From: Bradyrhizobium sp. RD5-C2
GTDB lineage: Bacteria; Pseudomonadota; Alphaproteobacteria; Rhizobiales; Xanthobacteraceae
Direction: 5' to 3'
Length of the DNA: 64,000 nt
NCBI RefSeq assembly: GCF_019972155.1
Contig: NZ_BOVL01000018.1
Coordinates: 45,242-109,241, forward strand
A program made the translations under genes and the position numbers. Of the stretch, positions 7,262 through 15,967 are shown piece by piece; within the stretch, counting starts at the first letter, position 1, and every line of letters begins with the position of its first letter. The notes below the pieces were generated by a model that did not search any database, was not told where the DNA came from, and saw only the letters and a program-made list of their open reading frames with translations.

Positions 7262-9646
7262 TCAGGCCTTCTCGATCGGCACCGGTTGCCCGCCCTTGCC
7301 GCGCAGCTTTTGCGACAGGTTGATCAGGAACATCGAGGTTGGCCGCAGGATGAACAGGTCCGCGACCAGGGCCGCGACCATCGAGAACGCGCTGAGCCAG
7401 CCGAACAGCCGCAGCGACGGCAGGTCGGAGAACACGGTGACGACGAGGCCGCAGGCCAGCACCACCGTGGTCAGGATCAGCGCCGGGCCGACCAGGACCG
7501 TGGCGCGCTCCACCGCAAGCTCCGGTGACACACCGGGCTTGGTCTCGAGCCGCAAGCGATTGAGGAAGTGGATGGTGGCGCTCAGCCCGAGGCCGAACGA
7601 CACGGTCAACGCCACGACGCTGGCGAATTGCAGCCCCTCCCCGAGCAACCACAGCACGGTGCCTGACAGCACCACCGGGAAGATGCCGGGCAGGATGCAC
7701 GAGAACATCACCACCACCGAGCGGAACGCCAGGCCGATGAAAACCGCCACCAGCAGGAATTCGACGGTCAGGCCACGGTTCAGTTTTTCGATCATGTTGG
7801 CGCTGTTGCGCGCGGCGATCACCGACAAGCCGGTGACCGCAATCTCGTAGCCGGGATGCTCGGCGCGCACCTTGTCGAGCGAACTATCCAGCTTGTTCAC
7901 GACCGGAAGCAGCTGGCTCGAGTCGAGATCCGGGACCCGGCCCGACACCACGACCGCATCCTGATCCGCCGAGATGAAGCGGCGCACCAGATGCTCGGGA
8001 ATTACGCCGACATATTCCTTCAGCGTTGCGACGTCATTGCTGCCGGCCTTTTCGGCGAGCCAACGGCGCAGGGTCTCCAGCGACCAGACGTTGCCGACAC
8101 CCGCCGCGGTTTCGACCATCGCGTGGACGTCGGCGATCGTCTTCAGGGTCTCCGGCGAGTAGAGCGATTGGCCCTTGGGGAATTCGATCAGCACATCGAC
8201 CGGATTGGCGCCGGTCAGCTTGGCGTCGAGCCGGCTCGACGCCGCCACCGCCTGCCGCTTGTCCGGAACCTGGTCGGCGAGACGGTAGCGCGGCTCGAGA
8301 TTGGCGTAGATGACGCCGAGCCCGCCGACCACGATCACCGCGATCAGGCTGAACAGCCCGGGACGGCCCACCATGCGCACCGCGATCCAGTAGCAGAAAT
8401 TGCGCAGCGCCTGGACGCCGGCGTCGGCACCCTGGAATTTTACCGCGAACACTTTTTCGTTGCGTACCAGAAGCATTCCGAATGCAGGCACCAGCGAGAG
8501 CACCGCGATCAGCGCAATGATGGTCGCTGCAAGCCCCGCCTCGCCGAATTTGCGGATCAGGTCGGAATCCGAGAATTGCAGCGCGATGAACGAGATGCCG
8601 GCGGTGCCATGCGTCAGCACGCAAGCCGGACCGACCACCATCACCGCATTCCTGAACGCCGTGTACTTGTCCTGGCCGGCGATCAGGCGGTCGCGTGCCG
8701 CAAACGTCAGCTGCATCGAGTCGGAGAAGCTGATCACCATGATGAGCGGCGTCATCACGTTCAGGAACATGTTGAGATTGAAGCCGGCCCAGCCGAGGCC
8801 GCCGAGCGCGAGCAGGATCGCAATGATCGGCGGGAACGCGGCGATCACCATGAACGATATCTTGCGGAAGAAGATGATGGCGATGATGCAGCCAGCCAGA
8901 ATGCCGAGGATATTGTAAGTCAGCCCGTCGCGCTTGACCGCGTTGCGGATTTCGAGCTGCATGACCGGGACGCCGGAAAGCTGGGCGTTGAGCCCGCTGC
9001 CGCTGAGATCATCGGCCATGATCTTTCTCATGTCCGCGACGACCTTGCTGAGCTTGTTGCTGCCGACAACCTCAGGCTCGAGCGACAGTACGATCAGCGC
9101 CAGCGTGCCGTCCTCGGACAGCAGCTTGCCGCGAATGATCTCGTTGGATTTAACGGTCTCGACGAATTTGTCGTAGGCGACGCCTTGCGGCAGCTCGGTC
9201 GGGAACAGCGCGGCTGGCAATTTGCCGGGCTCAGGCGCCTGGCGCGCCGAAAACAGCGAGACCAGACCGCGCACGCCCTCGACCAGCTGCAGGTCGGTGA
9301 CCATGTCGCGGATCTTTTCGAGGTTCTGGCGCGCAAGGAGCGTCTTGCCCTCGACCACGACCAGCACGTCGAACTCGGTAGCCGGGAAGCGTTTGGTGAC
9401 CGCTTCGTACTGTTTGTAATCCTTGGAATTGGAACGGAACAACTGGCTGAGCGAGTCGTCGATCTTGATGCGCTCGATACCGAAAACGGCCGCCACCATC
9501 AGCGCCAGCAGAATGATGACCGACAGGACCGGCGCCTTGATCGCGATCAGGCCGATACGCTCCAGCCCGAACGCGATGCTGGGGCCCGAACGCGGCTCTT
9601 CGACCTTCTCGACGTGGACCTGACTTTCGGAGTTCTTTTCGAGCAT
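7262..9646 (-). CDS. hpnN: HpnN, hopanoid transporter (RND/MMPL family)
   Basis: A 794-aa inner-membrane RND-type permease of the MMPL/HpnN family, which moves hopanoids from the inner to the outer membrane. It shows the family layout: TM1 near residues 35-55, a large periplasmic domain to about 240, a TM bundle around 245-400, a second periplasmic domain to about 630, and a second TM bundle to the C-terminus. The repeated bundles contain GLGLSATIHFLNRL and SFSDSMQLTFAARDR, the paired helix-4-like segments typical of this group. It is its own transcription unit ahead of a strong terminator. Confidence 0.92.
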   Translation of the reverse strand: MLEKNSESQVHVEKVEEPRSGPSIAFGLERIGLIAIKAPVLSVIILLALMVAAVFGIERIKIDDSLSQLFRSNSKDYKQYEAVTKRFPATEFDVLVVVEGKTLLARQNLEKIRDMVTDLQLVEGVRGLVSLFSARQAPEPGKLPAALFPTELPQGVAYDKFVETVKSNEIIRGKLLSEDGTLALIVLSLEPEVVGSNKLSKVVADMRKIMADDLSGSGLNAQLSGVPVMQLEIRNAVKRDGLTYNILGILAGCIIAIIFFRKISFMVIAAFPPIIAILLALGGLGWAGFNLNMFLNVMTPLIMVISFSDSMQLTFAARDRLIAGQDKYTAFRNAVMVVGPACVLTHGTAGISFIALQFSDSDLIRKFGEAGLAATIIALIAVLSLVPAFGMLLVRNEKVFAVKFQGADAGVQALRNFCYWIAVRMVGRPGLFSLIAVIVVGGLGVIYANLEPRYRLADQVPDKRQAVAASSRLDAKLTGANPVDVLIEFPKGQSLYSPETLKTIADVHAMVETAAGVGNVWSLETLRRWLAEKAGSNDVATLKEYVGVIPEHLVRRFISADQDAVVVSGRVPDLDSSQLLPVVNKLDSSLDKVRAEHPGYEIAVTGLSVIAARNSANMIEKLNRGLTVEFLLVAVFIGLAFRSVVVMFSCILPGIFPVVLSGTVLWLLGEGLQFASVVALTVSFGLGLSATIHFLNRLRLETKPGVSPELAVERATVLVGPALILTTVVLACGLVVTVFSDLPSLRLFGWLSAFSMVAALVADLFILRPTSMFLINLSQKLRGKGGQPVPIEKA

Positions 9647-9819
9647 GCCCTGTCCAGTTCTGAAAACGGCGCAATCTGTCTAGCTTGGGTCTAGGGGCGC
9701 GAATGAGGCGGGTGAGCGCGGCTTATCGGCGCTAGTCCTTGAAAACACGCGAATATTGACCGGCGCCGGTTTTACCTGTCCGCCCCTTTGCTCGCAAGCG
9801 CGAGGGTACAACCAAATGC

Positions 9820-9841
9820 GCGGGGAACCGCTGATCCCCGC
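9820..9841 (-). terminator. Weak hairpin after eutC
   Basis: GCGGGGA, an 8-nt loop and TCCCCGC form a 7-bp stem immediately after the eutC stop. On the minus strand it is followed by GCGCATTTGGTTG, which is not a real T-run. It may be an inefficient terminator or an mRNA-end stabiliser. Confidence 0.4.
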
Positions 9842-9843
9842 TA

Positions 9844-10638
9844 TTAAGTATCTGATTTGTCACACCCCGGTAGCGCATTCTGTGACGATCCACCGCCGCT
9901 TTCATCTTTCAACGCGATCCCGGTGATCTGGCGTGCCAAGCCTTCGCGCACAAGCCACGCGATCCTGAATGCGGCTTCCGGATAGCTCAGCCCGGCACAG
10001 TGGATGTTCGAGATGCAGTTGCGGTCGGCATCGCTGAGGCCGATCCGCGGCGCGAAGGTGAGATAGGCGCCAAGGCTGTCGGGCGCGGACAGACCGGGCC
10101 GCTCGCCGATCAGCATCACCAGCATGCGTGCACCGATGATGGCGCCGATCTCGTCACCGAGGGCGACGCGCGCGCCCGACGCGATGACCACCGCACCAGC
10201 GTCGATGCTGTCGGACGCAAGCCGCGGCACGAGGTGCCGGATCAATTCGACGGCATGCACATTGACGGCAGTCGGCGACAGGCCGTCCCCGATCACGATC
10301 GCGCAGGAGCATGCGGTGATGCCGCTTCTCTCCAGCGACCGCCGCGACGCCGAATCCAGCATGCGTCCGAGATCGGGCCGGCGCAGATAGTCGCGCCGGC
10401 CGGGCGCCTGGCTCGACACCTCGTGCGGCCTGATATCGAGGGCGGCGAGACCGGCTGCAATGCCGCTGACATCGAAGGCCGCGTGAACAGCGTCGCGGGC
10501 ACGGGCGTGGTCGAGCGTGAACGAGAGCAACGCATCGGTCGGCAGGCTGGCCCCGGACCGGCCGAGGCCGATGCGCGCCGGCGTGAGGTCGCGCAAATCG
10601 GGAAGCGACGGGGACGATGGCGCCGGCGGTGTCGTCAT
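9844..10638 (-). CDS. eutC: Ethanolamine ammonia-lyase small (light) subunit
   Basis: Light subunit of adenosylcobalamin-dependent ethanolamine ammonia-lyase, which splits ethanolamine into acetaldehyde and ammonia. The 264-aa protein shows family signatures VIGDGLSPTAVN, LIGERPGLSAPDSLGAYLTF and RNCISNIHCAGLSYPEAA. The start was set at the ATG at 10638, four bases after the hpnP stop. Codons further upstream overlap hpnP and are not family-like. Unusually, it is separated from its partner subunit eutB by hpnP. No microcompartment, eutJ/eutG-type or transporter genes are nearby. Confidence 0.93.
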   Translation of the reverse strand: MTTPPAPSSPSLPDLRDLTPARIGLGRSGASLPTDALLSFTLDHARARDAVHAAFDVSGIAAGLAALDIRPHEVSSQAPGRRDYLRRPDLGRMLDSASRRSLERSGITACSCAIVIGDGLSPTAVNVHAVELIRHLVPRLASDSIDAGAVVIASGARVALGDEIGAIIGARMLVMLIGERPGLSAPDSLGAYLTFAPRIGLSDADRNCISNIHCAGLSYPEAAFRIAWLVREGLARQITGIALKDESGGGSSQNALPGCDKSDT

Positions 10639-10642
10639 GCTG

Positions 10643-12229
10643 TCATTCGGCGGGAACAGAAGCCTCGCGCAGCCGAATCGAGTAGTTCGAGGCGTTCTGC
10701 CGGCCGCTGGAGGCTGCGCGCGCAAACGTGATCAGATGATGCGCAACCAGCGTCGCCGAGATCAGCCCCTCGATGTCGCCGCGCTTGAGCCGGCCGAGCG
10801 CAAACTTCCAGAACACGCGCTTGTAGTCGCCGAGCACGCCGACCTTCCAGAAGATGTTGCGCAGCATGATCAGGCCGCGCCGGATGTTGGCCCAGCTCTT
10901 CATCTCCGGGCTGACCGGCACCTTGATGCGGTTGGCATAGGTGTAGTTGCATTGATGCAGGTAGCGCTCGAACAGCTTCTCGGGCTGGTAGGCGATCTCC
11001 ATGCATTTGCGCCAGGAGCTGACCACGTCCTCATAGGGCAGCAGGAATTCGACATTGGAGTCGCGGCCCTCGTCATCGACCAGCCGGCCCGCTTTTTCGA
11101 GCCGATCCCACAGCGGCGTCTTGGGCAACGCCTGCAGCAGGTTGATTGTGAGCAGCGGAATCCGGGACTCCTCGACGAAGGAGAGCAGCGCGTCAGCGGT
11201 CTGAGGCTTGTCGGTATCGAGCCCCATGATGATGCCGGAGACGACCTCCATACCGAACGAATTGATGGTGCGCACGCCCTCCAGGATCGGAACCATCATG
11301 TTCTGATCCTTGTGCATCGCCTTCAGCGCGTCGGGATCGGGCGTTTCGATGCCGACGAAGATCGTCACAAAGAAGGCCTCGCGCATCTTCTCCAGGATCT
11401 CGGGGCGCTTGGCGATGTTGAGCGTCGCCTCACAGGCGAGCCGCGTGACATAGCCGGTCCGCTTCTGCCACTCGATCAGATGCGGCAGCAGCTCGGCTGC
11501 CGCCTTGCGGTTGCCGATGAAATTGTCGTCGACGAAATAGACGGTGTCGGTCGCACCGCAGGCGCGCAGCTTATCGAGCTCGGCGATGATCTGCTGCGGC
11601 GACTTCAGCCGCGGATTGCGGCCGTAGAGCCCGGGGATGTCGCAGAACTCGCACTGATAGGGGCAGCCCGAGGAGAACTGGATGCTGCCGAGGAAGTACT
11701 TCTTGGTTTCGGCGAGCTCATAGGCCGGTAGCGGGAATTCCGTCATCGGCAGGCGGTCGACGGTCTTCAGCACCACCTGCTCGTCCGGACGGCTGGTGTC
11801 CTGCTCCAGACGCCTGAACAGCTCATTGGTCGCATCGCCGAGCTCGCCGACATGAAGGTAGTCGAATGAGGGATAGTAGTCCGGACAGGCACTGACCGAT
11901 GGGCCGCCGATCGCGACCACAAGCCCATGATCATGCGCGCGATGGCAGATGTCGTTCATCTGCTGGCGCTGGATGTGCATACCGCTGACGAACACCGCGT
12001 CCGCCCACTCGAAATCCTCCGTCGTCGCCGGACGCAGATTCTCGTCGACGAATCGGACCGGCCAGTTCTCAGGGAGGTATGCAGCGATCAGCAGCAGGCC
12101 CTGCGGCGGCATGAACGCCTTGACGCCCTCGGTCAGGGGATAGGAGTGCTCGAAGGTCCCAAAGGACGACGTATAGCGCGGAAAGACGCAGAGAATACGC
12201 CGTGCTGTCTTTATGCCCTCAGCTCTCAT
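10643..12229 (-). CDS. hpnP: HpnP, hopanoid C-2 methyltransferase (B12-binding radical SAM)
   Basis: Class B radical-SAM methylase that adds the 2-methyl group of 2-methylhopanoids. The 528-aa protein has an N-terminal cobalamin-binding-like domain (about residues 10-150). The radical-SAM cluster motif CPYQCEFC follows near residue 190, then HpnP-like FVDDNFIGNR, EATLNIAKRPEI and NLLQALPKTPLWDRL, with a DUF4070-like C-terminal part. The ATG at 12229 was preferred to an in-frame upstream TTG at 12253. The gene lies between eutB and eutC in the same direction, and its stop is 4 nt from the eutC ATG. An EcfG-like promoter is proposed upstream. Confidence 0.93.
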   Translation of the reverse strand: MRAEGIKTARRILCVFPRYTSSFGTFEHSYPLTEGVKAFMPPQGLLLIAAYLPENWPVRFVDENLRPATTEDFEWADAVFVSGMHIQRQQMNDICHRAHDHGLVVAIGGPSVSACPDYYPSFDYLHVGELGDATNELFRRLEQDTSRPDEQVVLKTVDRLPMTEFPLPAYELAETKKYFLGSIQFSSGCPYQCEFCDIPGLYGRNPRLKSPQQIIAELDKLRACGATDTVYFVDDNFIGNRKAAAELLPHLIEWQKRTGYVTRLACEATLNIAKRPEILEKMREAFFVTIFVGIETPDPDALKAMHKDQNMMVPILEGVRTINSFGMEVVSGIIMGLDTDKPQTADALLSFVEESRIPLLTINLLQALPKTPLWDRLEKAGRLVDDEGRDSNVEFLLPYEDVVSSWRKCMEIAYQPEKLFERYLHQCNYTYANRIKVPVSPEMKSWANIRRGLIMLRNIFWKVGVLGDYKRVFWKFALGRLKRGDIEGLISATLVAHHLITFARAASSGRQNASNYSIRLREASVPAE

Positions 12230-12310
12230 CAAACGACCCCGAAGCACCCGCAAATCTAACCATAGCGTGGAACGCTGGGCCAGAAATTCTTCAACATTGT
12301 GGCGCTTACC

Positions 12311-12335
12311 AACGTCACAACGGTGAGATAGTTGC
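12311..12335 (-). promoter_or_regulatory. Possible EcfG (general stress sigma) promoter for hpnP
   Basis: On the minus strand GCAAC (12335-12331), 16 nt, then CGTT (12314-12311). The alphaproteobacterial EcfG consensus is GGAAC-N16/17-CGTT, so only one base of the -35 box differs. The -10 box lies about 80 nt before the hpnP ATG. EcfG control of hpnP is known in Rhodopseudomonas palustris; that it acts here is inference. Confidence 0.45.
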
Positions 12336-12357
12336 TCTGCAGAATTTAGCTATCCCG

Positions 12358-13740
12358 TCAGGCCAAGAGCCTGGCGGCGAGGTCAGGCAGCTGCCCCGCA
12401 TCGGCAACGAGGCGGAAGTCCTGCCCGGCAAGGCCGACGCGCGCGAGCCAGTCGTCGAATTCGGGCGCCCGCCTCACACCGAACAGGTCGCGGATGTAGA
12501 GCGCATCGTGAAACGATGTCGACTGATAGTTCAGCATCACGTCATCGGCGCCCGGCACGCCCATGATGAAGTTCACGCCGGCCGCCGCAAGCAGCGTCAG
12601 GAGATTATCCATGTCGTCCTGATCGGCCTCGGCGTGGTTGGTGTAGCAAACGTCGATCCCGAGCGGCAGGCCGAGCAGCTTGCCGCAGAAATGATCCTCG
12701 AGCCCGGCGCGGATGATTTCCTTGCCGTCATAGAGGTATTCCGGACCGATGAAGCCGACCACGCTATTGACGAGCAGCGGATCGAACGCCCGCGCCACCG
12801 CATAAGCCCGCGCCTCGCAGGTCTGCTGGTCGACCTGGTGATGGGCGTTGGCCGACAGTGCCGAGCCCTGCCCGGTCTCGAAATACATCACATTGTCGCC
12901 GACCGTGCCGCGGCGAAGCGACAGCCCGGCTTCCCGTGCTTCCCGCAGGAGCGAGAGGTCGACGCCGAAACTGCGGTTGGCGGCCTCGGTACCGGCGATC
13001 GACTGGAACACGAGATCGACCGGCAGCCCCTGCCCGATCAGGCCGAGCGTGGTCGTGACATGGGTCAGCACGCAGCCCTGCGTCGGAATCCCGAGCCGCG
13101 TGATGACGTCGTCCAGCAGCCGCAGCAGGCCGCCGATGACGTTCGGATCGTCGCTCGCCGGATTGATGCCAATGCAGGCATCGCCGGACCCGAGCAGCAG
13201 CCCGTCGAGGATCGAGGCGGTGATGCCCTTGGCATCGTCGAACGGATGGTTCGGCTGCAGTCGCGTGCTCAGTCGCCCGCGCAAGCCGATGGTGTTGCGG
13301 AAGCGGGTCGTCACCTCGCATTTCTTCGCGACCAGGATCAGATCCTGGTTGCGCATCAGCTTCGACACCGCCGCCACCATCTCCGGCGTGATGCCGCGCG
13401 AAATCCGGCTGATCGCGTCACCGGTGGCGGCATCCGACAGCAGCCAGTCGCGGAAGCCACCGACGGTGAGCGACGACACCGGCAGGAAGCCGGCAACGTC
13501 GTGGCTGTCGAGGATCAGGCGGGTGACTTCGTCGTCCTCATAGGGGATGACGGGCTCATCGAGGAACTGCTTGAGCGGAACGTTGGCAAGCGCGAGCCGC
13601 GCAGCGATCATCTCCGCGGCGCTGTCGGCCGCGATGCCGGCCAGCCGGTCGCCGGACCGCGGCGGCGAGGCCTTGGCAAGCAGGATGCGCAGATCGTCGA
13701 ATGCATAATTGGTGGCGTCGATGGTGTGACGATAGAGCAT
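12358..13740 (-). CDS. eutB: Ethanolamine ammonia-lyase large (heavy) subunit
   Basis: Catalytic TIM-barrel subunit of adenosylcobalamin-dependent ethanolamine ammonia-lyase. The 460-aa product begins MLYRHTIDATNYAFDDLRIL, matching the family N-terminus, and contains LLAKASPPRSGDRLAGIAA, RNTIGLRGRLSTRLQPNHP, GINPASDDP and FMGVPGADDVMLNYQS. The start at 13740 was chosen because 57 codons upstream in frame do not resemble the family. No Shine-Dalgarno is evident directly before it (…GAATTCCCCATG). The 128-nt gap to hpnP is non-coding. It probably provides nitrogen or carbon from ethanolamine outside a microcompartment. Confidence 0.94.
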   Translation of the reverse strand: MLYRHTIDATNYAFDDLRILLAKASPPRSGDRLAGIAADSAAEMIAARLALANVPLKQFLDEPVIPYEDDEVTRLILDSHDVAGFLPVSSLTVGGFRDWLLSDAATGDAISRISRGITPEMVAAVSKLMRNQDLILVAKKCEVTTRFRNTIGLRGRLSTRLQPNHPFDDAKGITASILDGLLLGSGDACIGINPASDDPNVIGGLLRLLDDVITRLGIPTQGCVLTHVTTTLGLIGQGLPVDLVFQSIAGTEAANRSFGVDLSLLREAREAGLSLRRGTVGDNVMYFETGQGSALSANAHHQVDQQTCEARAYAVARAFDPLLVNSVVGFIGPEYLYDGKEIIRAGLEDHFCGKLLGLPLGIDVCYTNHAEADQDDMDNLLTLLAAAGVNFIMGVPGADDVMLNYQSTSFHDALYIRDLFGVRRAPEFDDWLARVGLAGQDFRLVADAGQLPDLAARLLA

Positions 13741-14044
13741 GGGGAATTCGCGTCGAGGCTGGGGACGGCGTAACCTAGCACCTCTTTGCGAAAGTCGTGC
13801 CATCAGCTTCGCCCTGTGTGCCGAGGGGATGTTGATGAATGAGGATGATGGCGGTCCGTCATTCAACACGGCGGCAAGCCGCCGCCACCCCGTCGCTGCG
13901 AAACGGCTCATAAGACATTGGTATTATTTAGAGATTTTAACGGTTGCGGCGGCGCAGAACGCACGCGTTAAGAGATTGTCCATGAAGATTTTGCATAAGC
14001 TTTAATTGGCCGAAGGTACTCCCCGGCCTCTTGGAGTGCCCGCA
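13741..14044. other. Divergent intergenic region eutB / chemoreceptor (304 nt)
   Basis: Non-coding gap holding the promoters of eutB (minus) and the chemoreceptor gene (plus). The part from about 13915 to 14005 is clearly AT-richer and may be the chemoreceptor promoter. A short inverted repeat GGCGGC-AA-GCCGCC lies at 13870-13883. No cobalamin-riboswitch box or small gene was recognised. Confidence 0.45.
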
Positions 14045-15796
14045 ATGCCGTCCCCCGCCACATTCCCCATCTCCACATCCCGGCCTCCAATGGCATCCCG
14101 ATTCTCGCTTGCTGCTAGGCTGTACTCGACGTTTGCGCTGATTGCGGCGCTGACCGCGGCCATCACCGTGCTGTCCGACTACAACGCGCGGCGCAATGCC
14201 GAGCTGACCGAGGCCGTCGACCTCGCAAGCCGCGCCGCGCTCAATGTCGAGCGGGTCAACTCGCTGGTTTATGCGGTGGTGATGGAATCCCGCGGCGTCT
14301 ACATGTCGACCGACCCTACGGCAGTGAAGAAATACGGCGCCGGGCTGCTGGCGTTCAACGACCGCATCCTCGGCGTGGTGAAGAACTGGGAAACCCTGGT
14401 GCAGGCCGACGACGCCGCGCAGTTCACGGTGTTCAAGCAGCGCATCGAGCAGTTCGTCGAGTTCCGGAAAGAGCTGGTCCGCCGCGGCATCGAAATCGGC
14501 GCAGCCGCCGGGCGCGAGTGGGGCGACAACGACGCCAACCGCGACGTGCGCACCGCACTGAACAAGGACCTCGAGGCGCTTTCCAAGGTCTACGCCGAGC
14601 GCGGCAAGAAGCTGGCACAGCAGACCGACACCAACCGCGAGCTGGCGCTGCTGCTGACCGGGCTCGGTGCGGCGGCCCTGATCGTGGTGGTGCTCGGCGT
14701 GCTGATCATCGCCCGCTCGGTTGCGCGGCCACTGTCGCAGATCACCACGACCATCAAGCACGTCGCCGAGGGCGCCGACCATGTCGACGTGCCGCATGTC
14801 GGGCGCAGCGATGAAATCGGCGCACTGGCACGCGCCATCAGAGTCTTCCAGGAGGCGATGGACCGCAATCGCAGCCTGAACGCGCAAGTCTTGCAGGACT
14901 CCCAGGCCCGCGATGCCCGCGGCCGGCACATCGAAAGCTTCGTCGAGACGTTCCGCGGCACCATCGGTGAGGTGATCCGCGCGGTGCACGACAACGCCAC
15001 TACGATGCGTCAAACCGCGCAGACCATCGCGACCGTCGCGACGGACGCCAGCGGCCGGACGGTGGCGGCGGCAGGCGCGACCGAACAAGCCTCGAGCAAC
15101 GTTTCTGCGGTGGCGAGTGCAGCCGAAGAGCTCTCCGCCTCGGTCGAGGAGATCGGCCGCCAGGTCAAGCAGTCGTCCGGGGCGGTCGATCAGGCAGGTG
15201 CACGCACCGACCGGTCGATCACCGAGATCGAGAGCCTTGCCGCCACCACCCAGCGCATCGACGGCGTGCTGAACCTGATCCAGGCGATCGCCGAGCAGAC
15301 CAACCTGCTCGCGCTCAACGCCACCATCGAAGCCGCCCGCGCCGGCGATGCCGGCCGCGGCTTCGCGGTCGTTGCGCACGAGGTCAAGGCGCTGGCCGGG
15401 CAGACCGCCAAGGCAACCGCCGAGATCAGCGAGAATGTCGGCCTGATCCAGGCTTCGACCCGCAACTCGGTGGCCGCCGTGCGCGAGATCGGCCAGGCGG
15501 TGCGCGAGATCAGCAACGTCACCGCCAACATCGCAAGTGCGATCAGCCAGCAGGATGCAGCCACGCGCGAAATCTCCGCCAACGCGCAGATGGCCGCCCA
15601 GGGCAACGAAACCCTGGTGACGAATGTCGGCTCGCTCCGCGACGACATGGACCAGACCAGCAAGGCGGCGGAATCGGTGCTCGCGGCATCGAACGATCTG
15701 ACCGCAACCGCCGAGACGCTGTCGCGCGAGGTCGAGCAGTTCTTCCGCAACTTGCGCAGCGACGCCGCTGAGGATCTGCGACGGACCGGAACCTGA
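14045..15796 (+). CDS. Methyl-accepting chemotaxis protein
   Basis: Inner-membrane chemoreceptor, 583 aa. TM1 is near residues 21-43, and a mostly helical periplasmic sensor (four-helix-bundle-like, about 45-195) follows. TM2 (LLLTGLGAAALIVVVLGVLIIA) is near 200-220, then a HAMP domain (RSVARPLSQITTTIK…) and a cytoplasmic coiled-coil signalling domain. The hairpin tip QAIAEQTNLLALNATIEAARAG, which binds CheA/CheW, is intact. The ATG at 14045 has GGAG 8 nt upstream, better than the in-frame TTG at 14006. The ligand is unknown. It is divergent from eutB, which proves nothing about ethanolamine sensing. Confidence 0.92.
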   Translation: MPSPATFPISTSRPPMASRFSLAARLYSTFALIAALTAAITVLSDYNARRNAELTEAVDLASRAALNVERVNSLVYAVVMESRGVYMSTDPTAVKKYGAGLLAFNDRILGVVKNWETLVQADDAAQFTVFKQRIEQFVEFRKELVRRGIEIGAAAGREWGDNDANRDVRTALNKDLEALSKVYAERGKKLAQQTDTNRELALLLTGLGAAALIVVVLGVLIIARSVARPLSQITTTIKHVAEGADHVDVPHVGRSDEIGALARAIRVFQEAMDRNRSLNAQVLQDSQARDARGRHIESFVETFRGTIGEVIRAVHDNATTMRQTAQTIATVATDASGRTVAAAGATEQASSNVSAVASAAEELSASVEEIGRQVKQSSGAVDQAGARTDRSITEIESLAATTQRIDGVLNLIQAIAEQTNLLALNATIEAARAGDAGRGFAVVAHEVKALAGQTAKATAEISENVGLIQASTRNSVAAVREIGQAVREISNVTANIASAISQQDAATREISANAQMAAQGNETLVTNVGSLRDDMDQTSKAAESVLAASNDLTATAETLSREVEQFFRNLRSDAAEDLRRTGT

Positions 15797-15967
15797 ACGG
15801 ATCAGGCAGTCTGTCCGGGTCCCGCAGCAGGTTCCGACCAATCCGGAATGGTTAAGACTATCGCAACGCATGGGCGCAAATTGCCTGTGGTTGAGGTCGC
15901 CTTTCTCAATTTGATGCCCCTATAGAAACGGACAGAGCGCGGGGGCGCGGGGAAGTGGAAGCGAGCA

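Noticed and set aside
7856..9694. A 612-codon plus-strand frame antisense to hpnN
   Set aside because: Low-complexity Asp/Arg/His-rich shadow of a membrane transporter gene.
13741..14005. A small plus-strand ORF (88 codons) between eutB and the chemoreceptor gene
   Set aside because: No convincing ribosome-binding site, odd composition and no recognisable features; it is probably promoter DNA.
12230..14044. Cobalamin riboswitch for eutB or hpnP
   Set aside because: No B12-box-like conserved core was recognised in either intergenic region; the B12 theme rests only on the enzymes.
14045..15796. Chemoreceptor as an ethanolamine sensor because it is divergent from eutB
   Set aside because: The sensor domain gives no ligand information, and adjacency alone is too weak.
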